A DNA stretch of 64,000 nucleotides from Microlunatus kandeliicorticis (GTDB lineage Bacteria; Actinomycetota; Actinomycetes; Propionibacteriales; Propionibacteriaceae): contig NZ_JACGWT010000001.1 in assembly GCF_014137855.1 (NCBI RefSeq), positions 434,001 to 498,000 on the forward strand, given 5' to 3'. The notes below the pieces were generated by a model. That model saw nothing but the letters and a program-made list of their open reading frames with translations, made no database searches and had not been told where the DNA came from. How positions within the stretch are numbered: position 1 is the first letter of the stretch; each line of letters starts with the position of its first letter. A program made the position numbers and the translations under genes. Of the stretch, positions 28,453 to 36,538 are shown one piece after another.

Positions 28453-28547
28453 GGCGCCATCCTCGACCAGCCGGCCCGGCCGGGACAGTCCTTTTCGGGC
28501 CGGGGCTTTCGGTCCGGTGTTCTCGATCCGGGTGGGAGGGGTGCGGC

Positions 28548-29441
28548 TCAGCCCCCGTCGAGCACGTCGAGCAGGGACCGCGGGCCGAACGGCACCGCGC
28601 CGAGCGCCTCGACCCGACGGCGGAGCTCGCGGTCGGCGGTGACCACCAGCGTCGGACGGTCGTCCCCCTGCCCGACCACCTCCACGATCGCGTCGTCACC
28701 GGAGCCCGGCGCAGCGACCACCTCGACCCCCGGCACCGGCTCGAGCTCGCGGGCGGCCCCCTCGACCACCAGCACCACCGGGCAGTGCCGGCGGAGCGGT
28801 TCGAGGCCGGGACGTCCGAGCCAGCGGCCGAGCAACGGGTCCGGCCAGGAATCGACGGCGGCGAGCTGGTCGCGCAGCCGGGCCGCTGCGCCGGCCCGGT
28901 CGCGCCACCAGCCGTCCGGTCGGCTGCCCATGGTGTTGGCGACGTCGACCACCAGCCGCGGCGACCGGTCGAGCGGACGGAGCAGTGGCCAGGTGCGGCC
29001 GAAGCCGGGGTGCAGCTCGAGCCGGTCGGTCTCGGCGACCGCGAACCAGCGCAGGTCGTCGCTCTCCGGGCCACGGGGTCGTGGCGCCGGCTCGGCGTCG
29101 GCCCACCCGATCACCGTGGTGTAGGTCCAGCCGCCGTGGTCGTCGGTGTAGGTGGCCTCGACCTGCACCCGGCCGGGGTCGAGCGTGGTCTCCTCGGCGA
29201 CCTCGCGGAGCGCGCCGGCGACCACTGTCTCGTCGTCGTCGCGGGCGCCGCCGGGGATGCCCCAGGTACCGCCGTGGTGGCTCCAGCAGACCCGCTGCTG
29301 GAGCAGGATCCGGTCGACGGCCACGCCGGGCGGGCTGCCGGCGTCGGGGAAGGCGTGCAGCAGCACGCCTGCCGCACCGAACAGCCCCCAGTGCCGGTGG
29401 CCGCGTCCGCAGGTCGTCCAGCCGTCGCCGCTGCCCCTCAC
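28548..29441 (-). CDS. Nudix hydrolase fused to a NYN/PIN-like domain
   Basis: A 297-residue fusion. Residues about 15-150 form a Nudix domain with the box G-A-R-D-D-D-E-x7-R-E-V-A-E-E, preceded by HHGGTWGIPGG. The residue normally Gly after EE-x is Thr. Residues about 165-297 resemble a NYN (PIN-like) nuclease domain: VVDVANTMGSRPDGWW holds the first Asp and Asn, then PGSGDDAIVEVV and TLVVTADRELRRRVEALGA, the acidic residues expected in YacP/NYN proteins. A pairing of nucleotide-diphosphate clean-up with RNA cleavage suggests a role in RNA or modified-nucleotide turnover, but this is inference. GTG 29441 is the assumed start. Confidence 0.82.
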   Translation of the reverse strand: MRGSGDGWTTCGRGHRHWGLFGAAGVLLHAFPDAGSPPGVAVDRILLQQRVCWSHHGGTWGIPGGARDDDETVVAGALREVAEETTLDPGRVQVEATYTDDHGGWTYTTVIGWADAEPAPRPRGPESDDLRWFAVAETDRLELHPGFGRTWPLLRPLDRSPRLVVDVANTMGSRPDGWWRDRAGAAARLRDQLAAVDSWPDPLLGRWLGRPGLEPLRRHCPVVLVVEGAARELEPVPGVEVVAAPGSGDDAIVEVVGQGDDRPTLVVTADRELRRRVEALGAVPFGPRSLLDVLDGG

Positions 29442-29462
29442 CGGAGCCGACGACCGTTCGGA

Positions 29463-29651
29463 TCAGGCGCCGACGGGCTCCCGGCTGATCTTGCCCTCGA
29501 CCGCAGCGAGGACGTCGGGGGTGATGGTGGTGATGCCGTGGTCGGCCGCCGCGTGGGCGGCGACGGCACCGAGCAGCTGGTCGCGGTCGGTGTTCTCGAA
29601 GTGGGCGGTGCAGCCAGGCATGACGTCACCACAGGCGAGCTTGAAGACCAT
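29463..29651 (-). CDS. Small DUF1059-type protein
   Basis: The 62-residue protein matches the DUF1059 pattern: FKLACGDVMPGCTAHFENTDRDQLL near the start (two Cys in C-G-D-x-x-P-G-C) and an AAHAAADHGITTI block near the end with the conserved His pair. The function of the family is unknown; the Cys/His residues could hold a metal. GGAG is 7 bases before ATG. It lies between the Nudix-NYN gene and the histidine-kinase-like gene, all on the minus strand. Confidence 0.8.
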   Translation of the reverse strand: MVFKLACGDVMPGCTAHFENTDRDQLLGAVAAHAAADHGITTITPDVLAAVEGKISREPVGA

Positions 29652-29720
29652 CGGGGGACTCCGTTCGGGGGGCGGACGTCACGACGTCCGGGAGCGACAG
29701 GGGGCAGCACACGCGCCACC

Positions 29721-30572
29721 TCACGTGCCCTCGGGCTGGGGAACGGCGTCGCCGGTCGGCCGGCGACGCGGCACCCGGACCCAGAAGGCCGCGCCGGCGT
29801 CGTTCTGGTCGACCCCGATCGTCCCGCCGTGCGCCACAGCGAGAGCTCGCGCCAGATGCAGGCCCATCGTAACCCCGGTGCTGTCGGAGTTGCTGTCGAA
29901 CGGATCGAACAGGGCACCCAGCACCCGGACGTCCACCGGGTCGCCGCGACGCCGGGCCCGGAACTCGACCCACGGCTCGACCGCCCGGACCTCCCACCAC
30001 CGCTCCTGCGGCGCGGGTGGGTGGCCGGCGGTCCGCCACAGGTCGCGGAGCACGCGGGTGAACTGGTCGAGGTCGACCTCCACCAGCGGCACCTCGGCGG
30101 TGTCCGCGCCGAGCCGCACCGGGGCGTCCGGCGCGGTCCGGGCCAGCAACGCGTCGGCCGGGACGGTCTCCGGCTCCAGCTCGAGACGCCCCAGCGACGA
30201 GGCGGCCAGCAGCTCCATCTCCTCGACCCGCTCGTTGAGCCGTTCCAGTGCCGCGGACAGCTTGGCCACGGCGCGGTCGCGCTCGGCCTCGGTGAGCTCT
30301 TCCTCGCGCAGCACGGTCGCCCAGCCCGAGGCGACCCCCAGCGGGGTGCGGGTCTCGTGGGCGTACGCGGCGAGGAACCGGTCGCGCTGCCGGGCCGCCC
30401 GCGGGTTCGGCTGGTTGGTCACCTCGGCGGCGCCGGCGTCGACGAAGGCCTCGACCCAGCGTTCGAGCAGCGCCGGCTCGACCACCTGACGACGGGCGAC
30501 CTCGGCGAGCGGCTCGCCACCGAGCACCGCGAGCACCGCGGCGACGCGCAGGTCGAGCCCGTCGTCCGGCAC
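29721..30572 (-). CDS. Histidine-kinase-like protein with N-terminal HTH and degenerate ATPase
   Basis: About 283 residues. An N-terminal helix-turn-helix-like segment (RVAAVLAVLGGEPLAEVARRQVVEPALLERWVEAFVDAG) is followed by a dimerisation helix with the H-box YAHETRTPLGV, whose His is the usual phosphorylation site. The C-terminal HATPase_c region is damaged: the N box reads RVLRDLWRTAGH without its Asn residues, and no D-x-G-x-G box is seen, although a G2-like GVTMGLHLARALAVAHGG and F-box LFDPFDS remain. It may bind no ATP and act as a phosphoryl acceptor or scaffold. No membrane segment. GTG 30572 follows GGGAG by 7-8 bases; a start at 30635 is possible. Confidence 0.72.
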   Translation of the reverse strand: MPDDGLDLRVAAVLAVLGGEPLAEVARRQVVEPALLERWVEAFVDAGAAEVTNQPNPRAARQRDRFLAAYAHETRTPLGVASGWATVLREEELTEAERDRAVAKLSAALERLNERVEEMELLAASSLGRLELEPETVPADALLARTAPDAPVRLGADTAEVPLVEVDLDQFTRVLRDLWRTAGHPPAPQERWWEVRAVEPWVEFRARRRGDPVDVRVLGALFDPFDSNSDSTGVTMGLHLARALAVAHGGTIGVDQNDAGAAFWVRVPRRRPTGDAVPQPEGT

Positions 30573-30730
30573 CAGATCCACTCCCGTCGGGACTGCGCGG
30601 CGGGTGGAGGGCTCCGCCGGGATCGCGACCGGCACGGGCCGGAGCGGTCGGGCCCATCATCGCCCCTGGGCCGGCGACGGTCGGCGACCGGGCTCCTGCC
30701 CGCGCGGCGGTCGCTGGCTACCCTGCAGCC

Positions 30731-31186
30731 GTGACGACGCTGCGGGCCTGGCGGCTGACCGGGCGCGGGCCGGCCGACGGCCCGGACCCCGCGCTGGTCG
30801 ACGTCGGGCTGGCCTGCTGCACGCTCGAGTTCGAGGCCGCGCTGGCCGCCTTCCCGGAGGCGGTGCCGGTCCCGGTGGGCGAGCTGCCACCCGGGACCCC
30901 GCGGCTGGTGGTGATCTCGGGGACGGTCACTGACCGGCTGGCCCCGGCGGTGCAGGCGGTGGTCGAGGCCTGCGCGGCGGTCGGACCGGTGACGGTGGCC
31001 GCGTTCGGGGCCTGCGCGTCGTCCGGCGGCCCCTACTGGGACAGCTACGCGGTCACCAACGGGATCGACCAGGTCGTCGGCGTCGACGTCTACCTGCCGG
31101 GGTGCCCGCCGCCGCCGGACGCGCTGGTCACCGTGGTCGAGGAGCTGCTGGCCGAGCCGCGGGACGCCGTCCGGGAGGCGTCGTGA
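30731..31186 (+). CDS. NuoB/hydrogenase-small-subunit-like [4Fe-4S] protein
   Basis: The 151-residue protein resembles the complex I subunit NuoB and the small subunits of NiFe hydrogenases. Its cysteines C29-C30 (GLACCTLEFEAAL), C95 (FGACASSGGPYWDSY) and C125 (YLPGCPPPPDAL) match the four ligands of cluster N2. Between them runs the P-R-L-V-V-I-S-G-T-V-T-D segment, also conserved. The product would hand electrons to or from a quinone or a large subunit. It begins a tight cassette (4-bp overlaps) with a NuoC-like and a NuoI-like gene, but no NuoD-like large subunit or membrane subunit is nearby. Confidence 0.85.
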   Translation: MTTLRAWRLTGRGPADGPDPALVDVGLACCTLEFEAALAAFPEAVPVPVGELPPGTPRLVVISGTVTDRLAPAVQAVVEACAAVGPVTVAAFGACASSGGPYWDSYAVTNGIDQVVGVDVYLPGCPPPPDALVTVVEELLAEPRDAVREAS

Positions 31187-31869
31187 GCGACGGCGACCTC
31201 GTCGAGCAGGTCGAGGTCGGTGACTGGCGGCGGCGGGTCGCCGAGGCCCGCGACCAGGGCTGGTCCTGGTTCGACTGGCTCGGTTGTGTCGACGAGATCG
31301 GCCGCGACGACACCTTCACCGTGGTGCTGCGGCTGATCGACCCCGCCCGGCCGGGCGTCGGACTCCGGCTGTCCACCACGGTCCCGCGGTCGACGCCGCA
31401 GCTCGCCAGCATCGCCGGGGTCTTCGCCGGCGCGGGCTGGCACGAGCGCGAGGGCACCGACCTGTTCGGGATCGACTTCGTCGGCGGCGACTCCCGTCCG
31501 CTGCTGCTCGACCACCACGCCGGGACGCCCCCGCTGCGCAAGGACGCCGTGCTCGGCGCGCGGGCGGCCACCGGTTGGCCGGGGGCCAAGGACCCGTCGG
31601 ACCGGGGCGCGGTCCCGCGGTCGTCGCGTCCGACCGGTGCGGCCGAGCGTCCGGGCCCGGCGGGGCCGTCCGGTTCGTCGGGCTCGTCGGGCTCGTCGGG
31701 CTCGTCAGGCTCGTCAGGCTCGTCAGGGGCCCCGAGCCGGCGGCGGATGCTGCCGCCCGGCGTGCCCGAGCCGGAGGTCTGGGGTGACCGGACCGAACCC
31801 GACCCGGCCGGCCCGGAGGAGATCGCCGGGTCGGTGACCGGGGGCCGGGTGCGGAGGCGACGACGGTGA
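31183..31869 (+). CDS. NuoC-like subunit with Ser/Gly repeat linker
   Basis: The 228-residue protein matches the 30-kDa complex I subunit over residues 1-125: WFDWLGCVDEIGRDDTFTVVLRL, STTVPRSTPQLASIAGVFAGAGWHEREGTDLFGIDFVG and LLLDHHAGTPPLRKDAVL (the W-x-E-R-E-x-x-D-x-F/M-G-I motif is diagnostic). The rest is a linker with six 9-bp repeats encoding G-S-S units (31672-31725) and a basic end. GTG 31183 overlaps the NuoB-like stop by 4 bp. In complex I, NuoC packs against NuoD and NuoB; here no NuoD is encoded. Confidence 0.82.
   Translation: MSDGDLVEQVEVGDWRRRVAEARDQGWSWFDWLGCVDEIGRDDTFTVVLRLIDPARPGVGLRLSTTVPRSTPQLASIAGVFAGAGWHEREGTDLFGIDFVGGDSRPLLLDHHAGTPPLRKDAVLGARAATGWPGAKDPSDRGAVPRSSRPTGAAERPGPAGPSGSSGSSGSSGSSGSSGSSGAPSRRRMLPPGVPEPEVWGDRTEPDPAGPEEIAGSVTGGRVRRRRR
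31672..31725 (+). repeat. Six 9-bp coding repeats (Gly-Ser-Ser)
   Basis: Six consecutive copies of GGCTCGTCG/A inside the NuoC-like gene. The unit is a multiple of three, so copy-number change would only lengthen or shorten the linker. Confidence 0.9.
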
Positions 31870-32225
31870 CCGTTCCGCCCGGCCCGTCCGCCGGCCCTGC
31901 GACCGGGCACCGCTCGATCCGGCTGGTCCCGCAGGCGTGCACCTCGTGCATGATCTGCGCCCGCGAGTGCCCGAGCTGGTGCATCGACATCACCTCGCAC
32001 ACCGCGCCCGCCACCGACGTCCCGGCGGGCGCCCGGACCCGGACGGTGAATGTGCTCGACGCCTTCACCCTCGACTGGTCGCTGTGCATGTTCTGCGGGA
32101 TCTGCGTCGACGAGTGCCCCTTCGACGCGCTCGCCTGGTCGGCCGACGCCGTGCCGGCGGGGGACCGGGTCGACCTGCTCCGGCACGGGATCGAACGGCT
32201 CGCGGACCCCGCGGTCACGGACTGA
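31866..32225 (+). CDS. NuoI-like 2x[4Fe-4S] ferredoxin subunit
   Basis: The 119-residue protein has two complete ferredoxin motifs: C25-x2-C28-x2-C31-x3-C35-P (CTSCMICARECP) and C74-x2-C77-x2-C80-x3-C84-P (CMFCGICVDECP), in the arrangement of NuoI/EchF. The segment after the first motif (SWCIDITSHTA) and the linker VNVLDAFTLDWSLC match NuoI. It would carry electrons between a ferredoxin or dehydrogenase and the NuoB-like protein. GTG 31866 overlaps the NuoC-like stop by 4 bp. This gene closes the three-gene cassette. Confidence 0.88.
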   Translation: MTVPPGPSAGPATGHRSIRLVPQACTSCMICARECPSWCIDITSHTAPATDVPAGARTRTVNVLDAFTLDWSLCMFCGICVDECPFDALAWSADAVPAGDRVDLLRHGIERLADPAVTD

Positions 32226-32259
32226 GCCCGACGGGCGACGGCCGCCCGGTCGGCCCGCA

Positions 32260-32333
32260 GTGCACGGCGTGCACGGCGTGCGCGCTCACCGGGGGGGGGC
32301 CGACTGTGCACTTCTGGCCGATGCACTGTGCAC
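32260..32333. promoter_or_regulatory. Four GTGCAC palindromes and a G9 run before the AAA+ gene
   Basis: GTGCAC occurs at 32260, 32269, 32306 and 32328; the last two are part of a 9-base direct repeat ACTGTGCAC spaced 22 bp (two helical turns). A run of nine G lies at 32291-32299. The stretch is in the gap between the NuoI-like stop and the chosen AAA+ start, so it may be an operator or promoter region. Confidence 0.4.
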
Positions 32334-32377
32334 ACCAGGCCCTGCTGGTCCGACCCGGTCCGCGCCATGATCGTCTC

Positions 32378-33439
32378 GTGCTTGCCGACCCCCGGGCGAA
32401 CGCCGCCGACCTCGCCTCCTCCGCGCCGGACGCGTCCGGTCTGGCGCTGCTCGCCCGGCCGGCCCGGACGCTGGCCCCCGAGACCGTCCCGTCGGTCCCG
32501 GCCGCCCCGGTCGCTGCGGCTCCGGTCTGGGACGCCCCGACCGCGCCCGACCACGTCGGCGGCGCCCGGAGCTGGAAGCTGCTGCACAGCGACCTCGGTC
32601 TCGACGACGTCCACGGGCTCCGCCCGGTGGTCCGCCGGCTCCGCAGCGCGGTCCGCCGCGCCGAGCGCCTCGCCGCGGTCGGCCGGAGCGCCGGCCTGCT
32701 GCTCTATGGCCCGCAGGGCTGTGGCCGCACCCTGCTGGTCCGCGCGGTCGCCGGGGAGCTCGGCGGCAGTCTGGTCCGGCTCCAGGTCGCCGACCTGGTC
32801 ACCCGCGCCTCACGCACCGCCGACCCGGCCGAGACCGTCGAGCTCGAGCTCGCCGCCCTGTTCGCCGCGGCCGTCCGCACCCCGTCCACCGTCGTGCTGC
32901 TCGACGAGCTCGACGCGCTGACCCCCGGCTCCGAGGCCGGCCGCACCGTCTGGACCGCCGCCGACGCCGTCGTCGGCCGGCTCGCCGCCGAGCTGGACGG
33001 GTCCTCGTCCACCGCCCGCCGGGGTCGCCGGGTCGTCCTGGTCGGCTCGACCGAACGCCCCTGGCTGGTGCCGCCGGCGCTGCGCGGCAGCGACCGGCTC
33101 GGCCCCGAGGTCCTGGTCGCCGAACCCGACCGGCACGCCCGCCGGGCGATCCTCGAGCGCCGGCTCGCCGGCCCGTCGGTCGGGCTGGTCAACCTCCGCC
33201 GGCTGGTCCGCAGCACCACCGGTCTGTCGGCCGCCGACCTGGTCTGGGTCTGCACCCGGGCCCGGGCGCTCGCGTCCTGGGACCAGCTGACCGGACGTGG
33301 TCCCGGGCTCGTCGGGATGGCCGAGCTGGCCGCCGCGGTCTCCGAGGTCCGTCCCACCGCCCGGCTCTGGCGGGCCGAGCGCACCCGCGTCGAGGAGCAC
33401 ACCGACGTCCCGCTCTCGCTGCTCCCCGCACGCTCCTGA
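32378..33439 (+). CDS. AAA+ ATPase with altered Walker A
   Basis: A protein of about 353 residues with an AAA+ core: Walker A LLLYGPQGCGRT, Walker B TVVLLDELDAL, sensor-1-like RRVVLVGSTERPW and a C-terminal helical lid (LRRLVRSTTGLSAADLVWVCTRARALASW) as in FtsH/VCP-type domains. The Walker A lysine is replaced by Arg (R117), which usually weakens nucleotide hydrolysis. GTG 32378 is chosen because third-position G/C is poor between 32226 and 32377 and strong afterwards; ATG 32321 would add 19 residues. It is downstream of the NuoB/C/I-like cassette on the same strand. A chaperone or assembly role for that module is a guess. Confidence 0.78.
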   Translation: MLADPRANAADLASSAPDASGLALLARPARTLAPETVPSVPAAPVAAAPVWDAPTAPDHVGGARSWKLLHSDLGLDDVHGLRPVVRRLRSAVRRAERLAAVGRSAGLLLYGPQGCGRTLLVRAVAGELGGSLVRLQVADLVTRASRTADPAETVELELAALFAAAVRTPSTVVLLDELDALTPGSEAGRTVWTAADAVVGRLAAELDGSSSTARRGRRVVLVGSTERPWLVPPALRGSDRLGPEVLVAEPDRHARRAILERRLAGPSVGLVNLRRLVRSTTGLSAADLVWVCTRARALASWDQLTGRGPGLVGMAELAAAVSEVRPTARLWRAERTRVEEHTDVPLSLLPARS

Positions 33440-33451
33440 CCCCGGTCACGC

Positions 33452-33645
33452 GCCCTGAGCCGCCACCACGGTGCCCTGAGCCGCCACGACCGCGCCCTGA
33501 GCCTGTCGAACGGGCACGGTGCCCTGAGCCGCCACCACGGTGCCATGAGCCACCACCACCGCGCCCTGAGCCTGTCGAAGGGCGATCATGATCACGGTGC
33601 CCCGAGCCGCCACCACGGTGCCCTGAGCCTGTCGAAGGGTGATCA
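33452..33645. repeat. Repeat cluster between the AAA+ and aminotransferase genes
   Basis: Several copies of GCCCTGAGCCTGTCGAA(GGG) mixed with a shorter unit CGGTGCCCTGAGCCGCCAC(C/G)AC repeated about five times. Both flanking genes converge on it, so it occupies a terminator position. Confidence 0.8.
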
Positions 33646-33671
33646 CCCGCCCGCGCAGAGCCGGCCGATGA

Positions 33672-34895
33672 TCACCGCGGCGACAGCGTCGCCAGCCGTT
33701 CGGCTGCGGCGCTGAGCACCGCGGGCCGCTTGCAGAAGGCGAAACGGACGAAGCTCGCCGCCGGTCCCGGGTCGGTGTAGAAGACCCGGCTGGGCACCGC
33801 GACCACCCCGCAGAGCTCGGGCAGCCGACGGCAGAAGTCGAGACCATCGTCGAAGCCGAGCCTGGCCACGTCGACGGTGAGGAAGTACGTGCCCTGGCAG
33901 CGGAACGGTTCGAGCCCGGCGGCCCGCAGCCCGTCGGCCAGCAGGTCACGGCCGGCGCGCAGGTCGTCGCGGATCGTGGTGATCACGGAGTCGGGCAGAC
34001 CGAGCCCGGTGGCCACCGCCCACTGGAACGGCGCCCCGTTGACGTAGGTCAGGAACTGCTTGGTGGTGGTGATCGCGGTGATCAGCTCGGGCCGGGCGCA
34101 GGCCCAGCCGATCTTCCAGCCGGTCACCGCGAACGTCTTGCCCGCCGAGCTGACGGTGATCGTCCGTTCCGCCATGCCGGGGAAGCGGGCCAGCGGCAGG
34201 TGCTCGCCGTCGTAGACCAGGTGCTCGTAGACCTCGTCGGTGATCACCAACAGGTCGTGCGCGACCGCCAGCCGGGCGATCCCGGCCAGCTCCTGCTCGT
34301 CGAGCACCCGGCCGGTCGGGTTGTGCGGGGTGTTGATCAACAACAACCGGGTGCGCGGGGTAATCGCCGCGGCCAGCCGGTCGAGGTCGACACCGAAGTC
34401 CGGCGGCTCGAGCCGCACCGGGACGAGTCGCGCGCCGGCCAGCGCGATCGAGGCGGCGTAGGAGTCGTAGGTCGGCTCGAGCGCGATCACCTCGTCGCCG
34501 GCCTCGCAGAGCGCCAGGACCGCCGCGGTGATCGCCTCGGTGGCGCCGGCGGTGACCAGCACCTCGGTCTCGGGGTCGAACCGCTGCCCGCGCCGCCGCT
34601 CGCGGTCGGCGGCGATCGCCTGCCGCAGCTCGGGGATGCCGCGACCCGGCGGGTACTGGTTGTGGCCGTCGGAGATCGCCTGCCGCGCGGCGGCCAGCAC
34701 CTCCTCGGGCCCGTCGGTGTCGGGGAAGCCCTGACCGAGGTTGATCGACCCGGTCCGGGTGGCCAGCGCCGACATCTCGGCGAAGATCGTCGTCCCGAAC
34801 GCCCGCATCCGCTCGGCCAGCGGCGGCGTCCCCGCCGCCCGGGCGGGGGCCGGCACCGGTCCCCGCGCCGGACCGGGCTGCCCGGTGATCGTCAT
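33672..34895 (-). CDS. Class I/II PLP-dependent aminotransferase
   Basis: The 407-residue enzyme follows the DapC/kynurenine-aminotransferase-like type: INLGQGFPDTDGPEEVL near the start, GATEAITAAVLALCEAGDEVI, INTPHNPTGRVLD, VITDEVYEHLVYDG (PLP-binding Asp and Tyr) and TVSSAGKTFAVTGWKIGWACA, in which the S-x-G-K-T-F-A-V-T-G-W-K-I-G motif carries the Schiff-base lysine. It most likely works on N-succinyl-diaminopimelate or general amino acids. ATG 34895 overlaps the GH20 stop by 4 bp, so it is the second gene of that pair. Confidence 0.93.
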   Translation of the reverse strand: MTITGQPGPARGPVPAPARAAGTPPLAERMRAFGTTIFAEMSALATRTGSINLGQGFPDTDGPEEVLAAARQAISDGHNQYPPGRGIPELRQAIAADRERRRGQRFDPETEVLVTAGATEAITAAVLALCEAGDEVIALEPTYDSYAASIALAGARLVPVRLEPPDFGVDLDRLAAAITPRTRLLLINTPHNPTGRVLDEQELAGIARLAVAHDLLVITDEVYEHLVYDGEHLPLARFPGMAERTITVSSAGKTFAVTGWKIGWACARPELITAITTTKQFLTYVNGAPFQWAVATGLGLPDSVITTIRDDLRAGRDLLADGLRAAGLEPFRCQGTYFLTVDVARLGFDDGLDFCRRLPELCGVVAVPSRVFYTDPGPAASFVRFAFCKRPAVLSAAAERLATLSPR

Positions 34896-36478
34896 CGGCG
34901 GTGCGTCGCCGGCCGGGCGTAGCGGCCGGTCCCGCCCTGCTGGTACGGACGCGGGCCGGCCTCGGGGCGGTAGCCGACGCCGAGCGCGTCGAGCCGGGTC
35001 AGGTGCCCGGCCAGCCGGGCGGAGAACTCGGTCCAGTCGCGGCCCTCGGCATCGGACCAGGCGACCTCGGAGTGCGCGCACCCTCGCGGCCAGAGCGCGT
35101 ACTCCACCCGGGCGGTGGTCGGCATGTACTCCCGCCAGACCTGGCACTGGGTGCCGATCACCCGCGGCTGTGCGTCCTCGGGGATGTTCTCCAGCGGGTC
35201 GAAGGCGTAGGCCATCTCGGTCGTGATCAGCCCGCCGATCGCGTAGGGCTCGTCGTCGCGGTCCGAGGGGTAGTAGTCGAAGTAGGTCGACGGACTCGGC
35301 GACATCACCACGTCCTGGCCGGCCCGGGCGCCCTCGACGCCGTACTTGGCGTCCCGCCAGGCCATCAGCACCGCGCCGTCGAGGATGCCCTCGTCGTTGA
35401 TCTCGTCCCAGCCGACCAGCTGCCGGTCGCGGGCGGCCAGCCAGTCGCGGAGCTGGCGGGTGAACCAGTTCTGCAGCTCGGTGGCGTCGTCGAGCCCGCG
35501 TTCGGCGGCCAGCGCGTGCGCGGCCTCGCTGCGCTGCCACTCGACCCGCGGGCACTCGTCGCCGCCGACGTGGACCCAGCGGCTCGGGAACACCTCGAGC
35601 ACCTCGGTGAAGATGTCGTAGACCAGCTGCATCGCCTGGTCGGACATGTTGAGCACCTCGTCGAAGATGCCCCAGGTGGTGGCCGGCTCGTAGGTCCGCG
35701 ACGGGTCGTTGCTGAGCTCGGGATAGGCGGCCAGCACCGCGAGCACGTGGCCCGGGAACTCGATCTCGGGGACGATCGTCACCCCGCGCTGCTCGGCGTA
35801 GCGGACCAGCGAGCGCAGCTGGTCCTGGGTGTAGAGCCCCCCGTGCGGGGTGCCGTCGCCGCTCTCCCAGGCCGGGTTGCGGGTCTCGCGGCGGACGCTG
35901 GCCACGGTGTTGAGCTCGGGGTGCGTCTTCGACTCGAACCGCCAGCCCTGGTCCTCGGTGAGGTGCAGGTGGAAGCGGTTGTACTTGTGCAGCGCGAGCT
36001 GGTCGACGAAGCCGTAGAGGTCGTGCAGGGGCATGAAGTGCCGGCCCACGTCGAGCATCACGCCGCGCCAGGCGAACCGCGGCTGGTCGGTGATCTCGAC
36101 GCAGGGCACGGCCAGCGCCCCGCCCGACGGGGCCGGGCGCAGCGTCGAGGCCGGCAGCAGCTGGCGCAGCGTCTGGGTGGCCCAGTTGACGCCGGCGAAG
36201 TCCGCGGCGGCGATGGTGACGCCCTCGGTGCCGACGGAGAGCCGGTAGCCCTCGGCCGGGACGGACGGGTCGGTCTCGATCCGGATGGTGCCGGCCTCGC
36301 CGTCGGCGGAGTCGGGCAGACCGAACCCGGTGCCCGGACCGAGCAACCGGCGGACCACCGCGGTCCACTCCGGCGGCCCGGAGACGGTCAGGTCGGGCGG
36401 CAGCCGGAACTCGCCCTCGCGGGGCTCGACCGAGGCGGGCTGGGGCAGCAGGTGCAGGTCGTCGGACGTCAGAGCCAC
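34892..36478 (-). CDS. Glycoside hydrolase family 20 beta-N-acetylhexosaminidase
   Basis: The 528-residue enzyme has the GH20b N-terminal domain (LLPQPASVEPREGEFRL), then the TIM barrel with RGVMLDVGRHFMPL, FHLHLTEDQGWRFE, VPEIEFPGHVLAVLAAYPEL and WVHVGGDECPRVEW. D307-E308 are the catalytic pair of the substrate-assisted mechanism. It removes terminal GlcNAc or GalNAc from glycans such as chitin oligomers or peptidoglycan fragments. No signal peptide is visible, so it probably works inside the cell. It would supply sugars for the NagB-like/GH4/kinase operon 10 kb upstream, though the two are not physically linked. Confidence 0.94.
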   Translation of the reverse strand: MALTSDDLHLLPQPASVEPREGEFRLPPDLTVSGPPEWTAVVRRLLGPGTGFGLPDSADGEAGTIRIETDPSVPAEGYRLSVGTEGVTIAAADFAGVNWATQTLRQLLPASTLRPAPSGGALAVPCVEITDQPRFAWRGVMLDVGRHFMPLHDLYGFVDQLALHKYNRFHLHLTEDQGWRFESKTHPELNTVASVRRETRNPAWESGDGTPHGGLYTQDQLRSLVRYAEQRGVTIVPEIEFPGHVLAVLAAYPELSNDPSRTYEPATTWGIFDEVLNMSDQAMQLVYDIFTEVLEVFPSRWVHVGGDECPRVEWQRSEAAHALAAERGLDDATELQNWFTRQLRDWLAARDRQLVGWDEINDEGILDGAVLMAWRDAKYGVEGARAGQDVVMSPSPSTYFDYYPSDRDDEPYAIGGLITTEMAYAFDPLENIPEDAQPRVIGTQCQVWREYMPTTARVEYALWPRGCAHSEVAWSDAEGRDWTEFSARLAGHLTRLDALGVGYRPEAGPRPYQQGGTGRYARPATHRR

Positions 36479-36538
36479 GGGGCCACGCTACGGCGCGGGC
36501 GCGGGTGCGGACCCTGGGGTCCCGGCCGTGGCCGGTGG

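Noticed and set aside
30604-30933. Plus-strand 109-codon frame at the start of the NuoB-like gene
   Set aside because: Out of frame with the cysteine motifs and lacks them.
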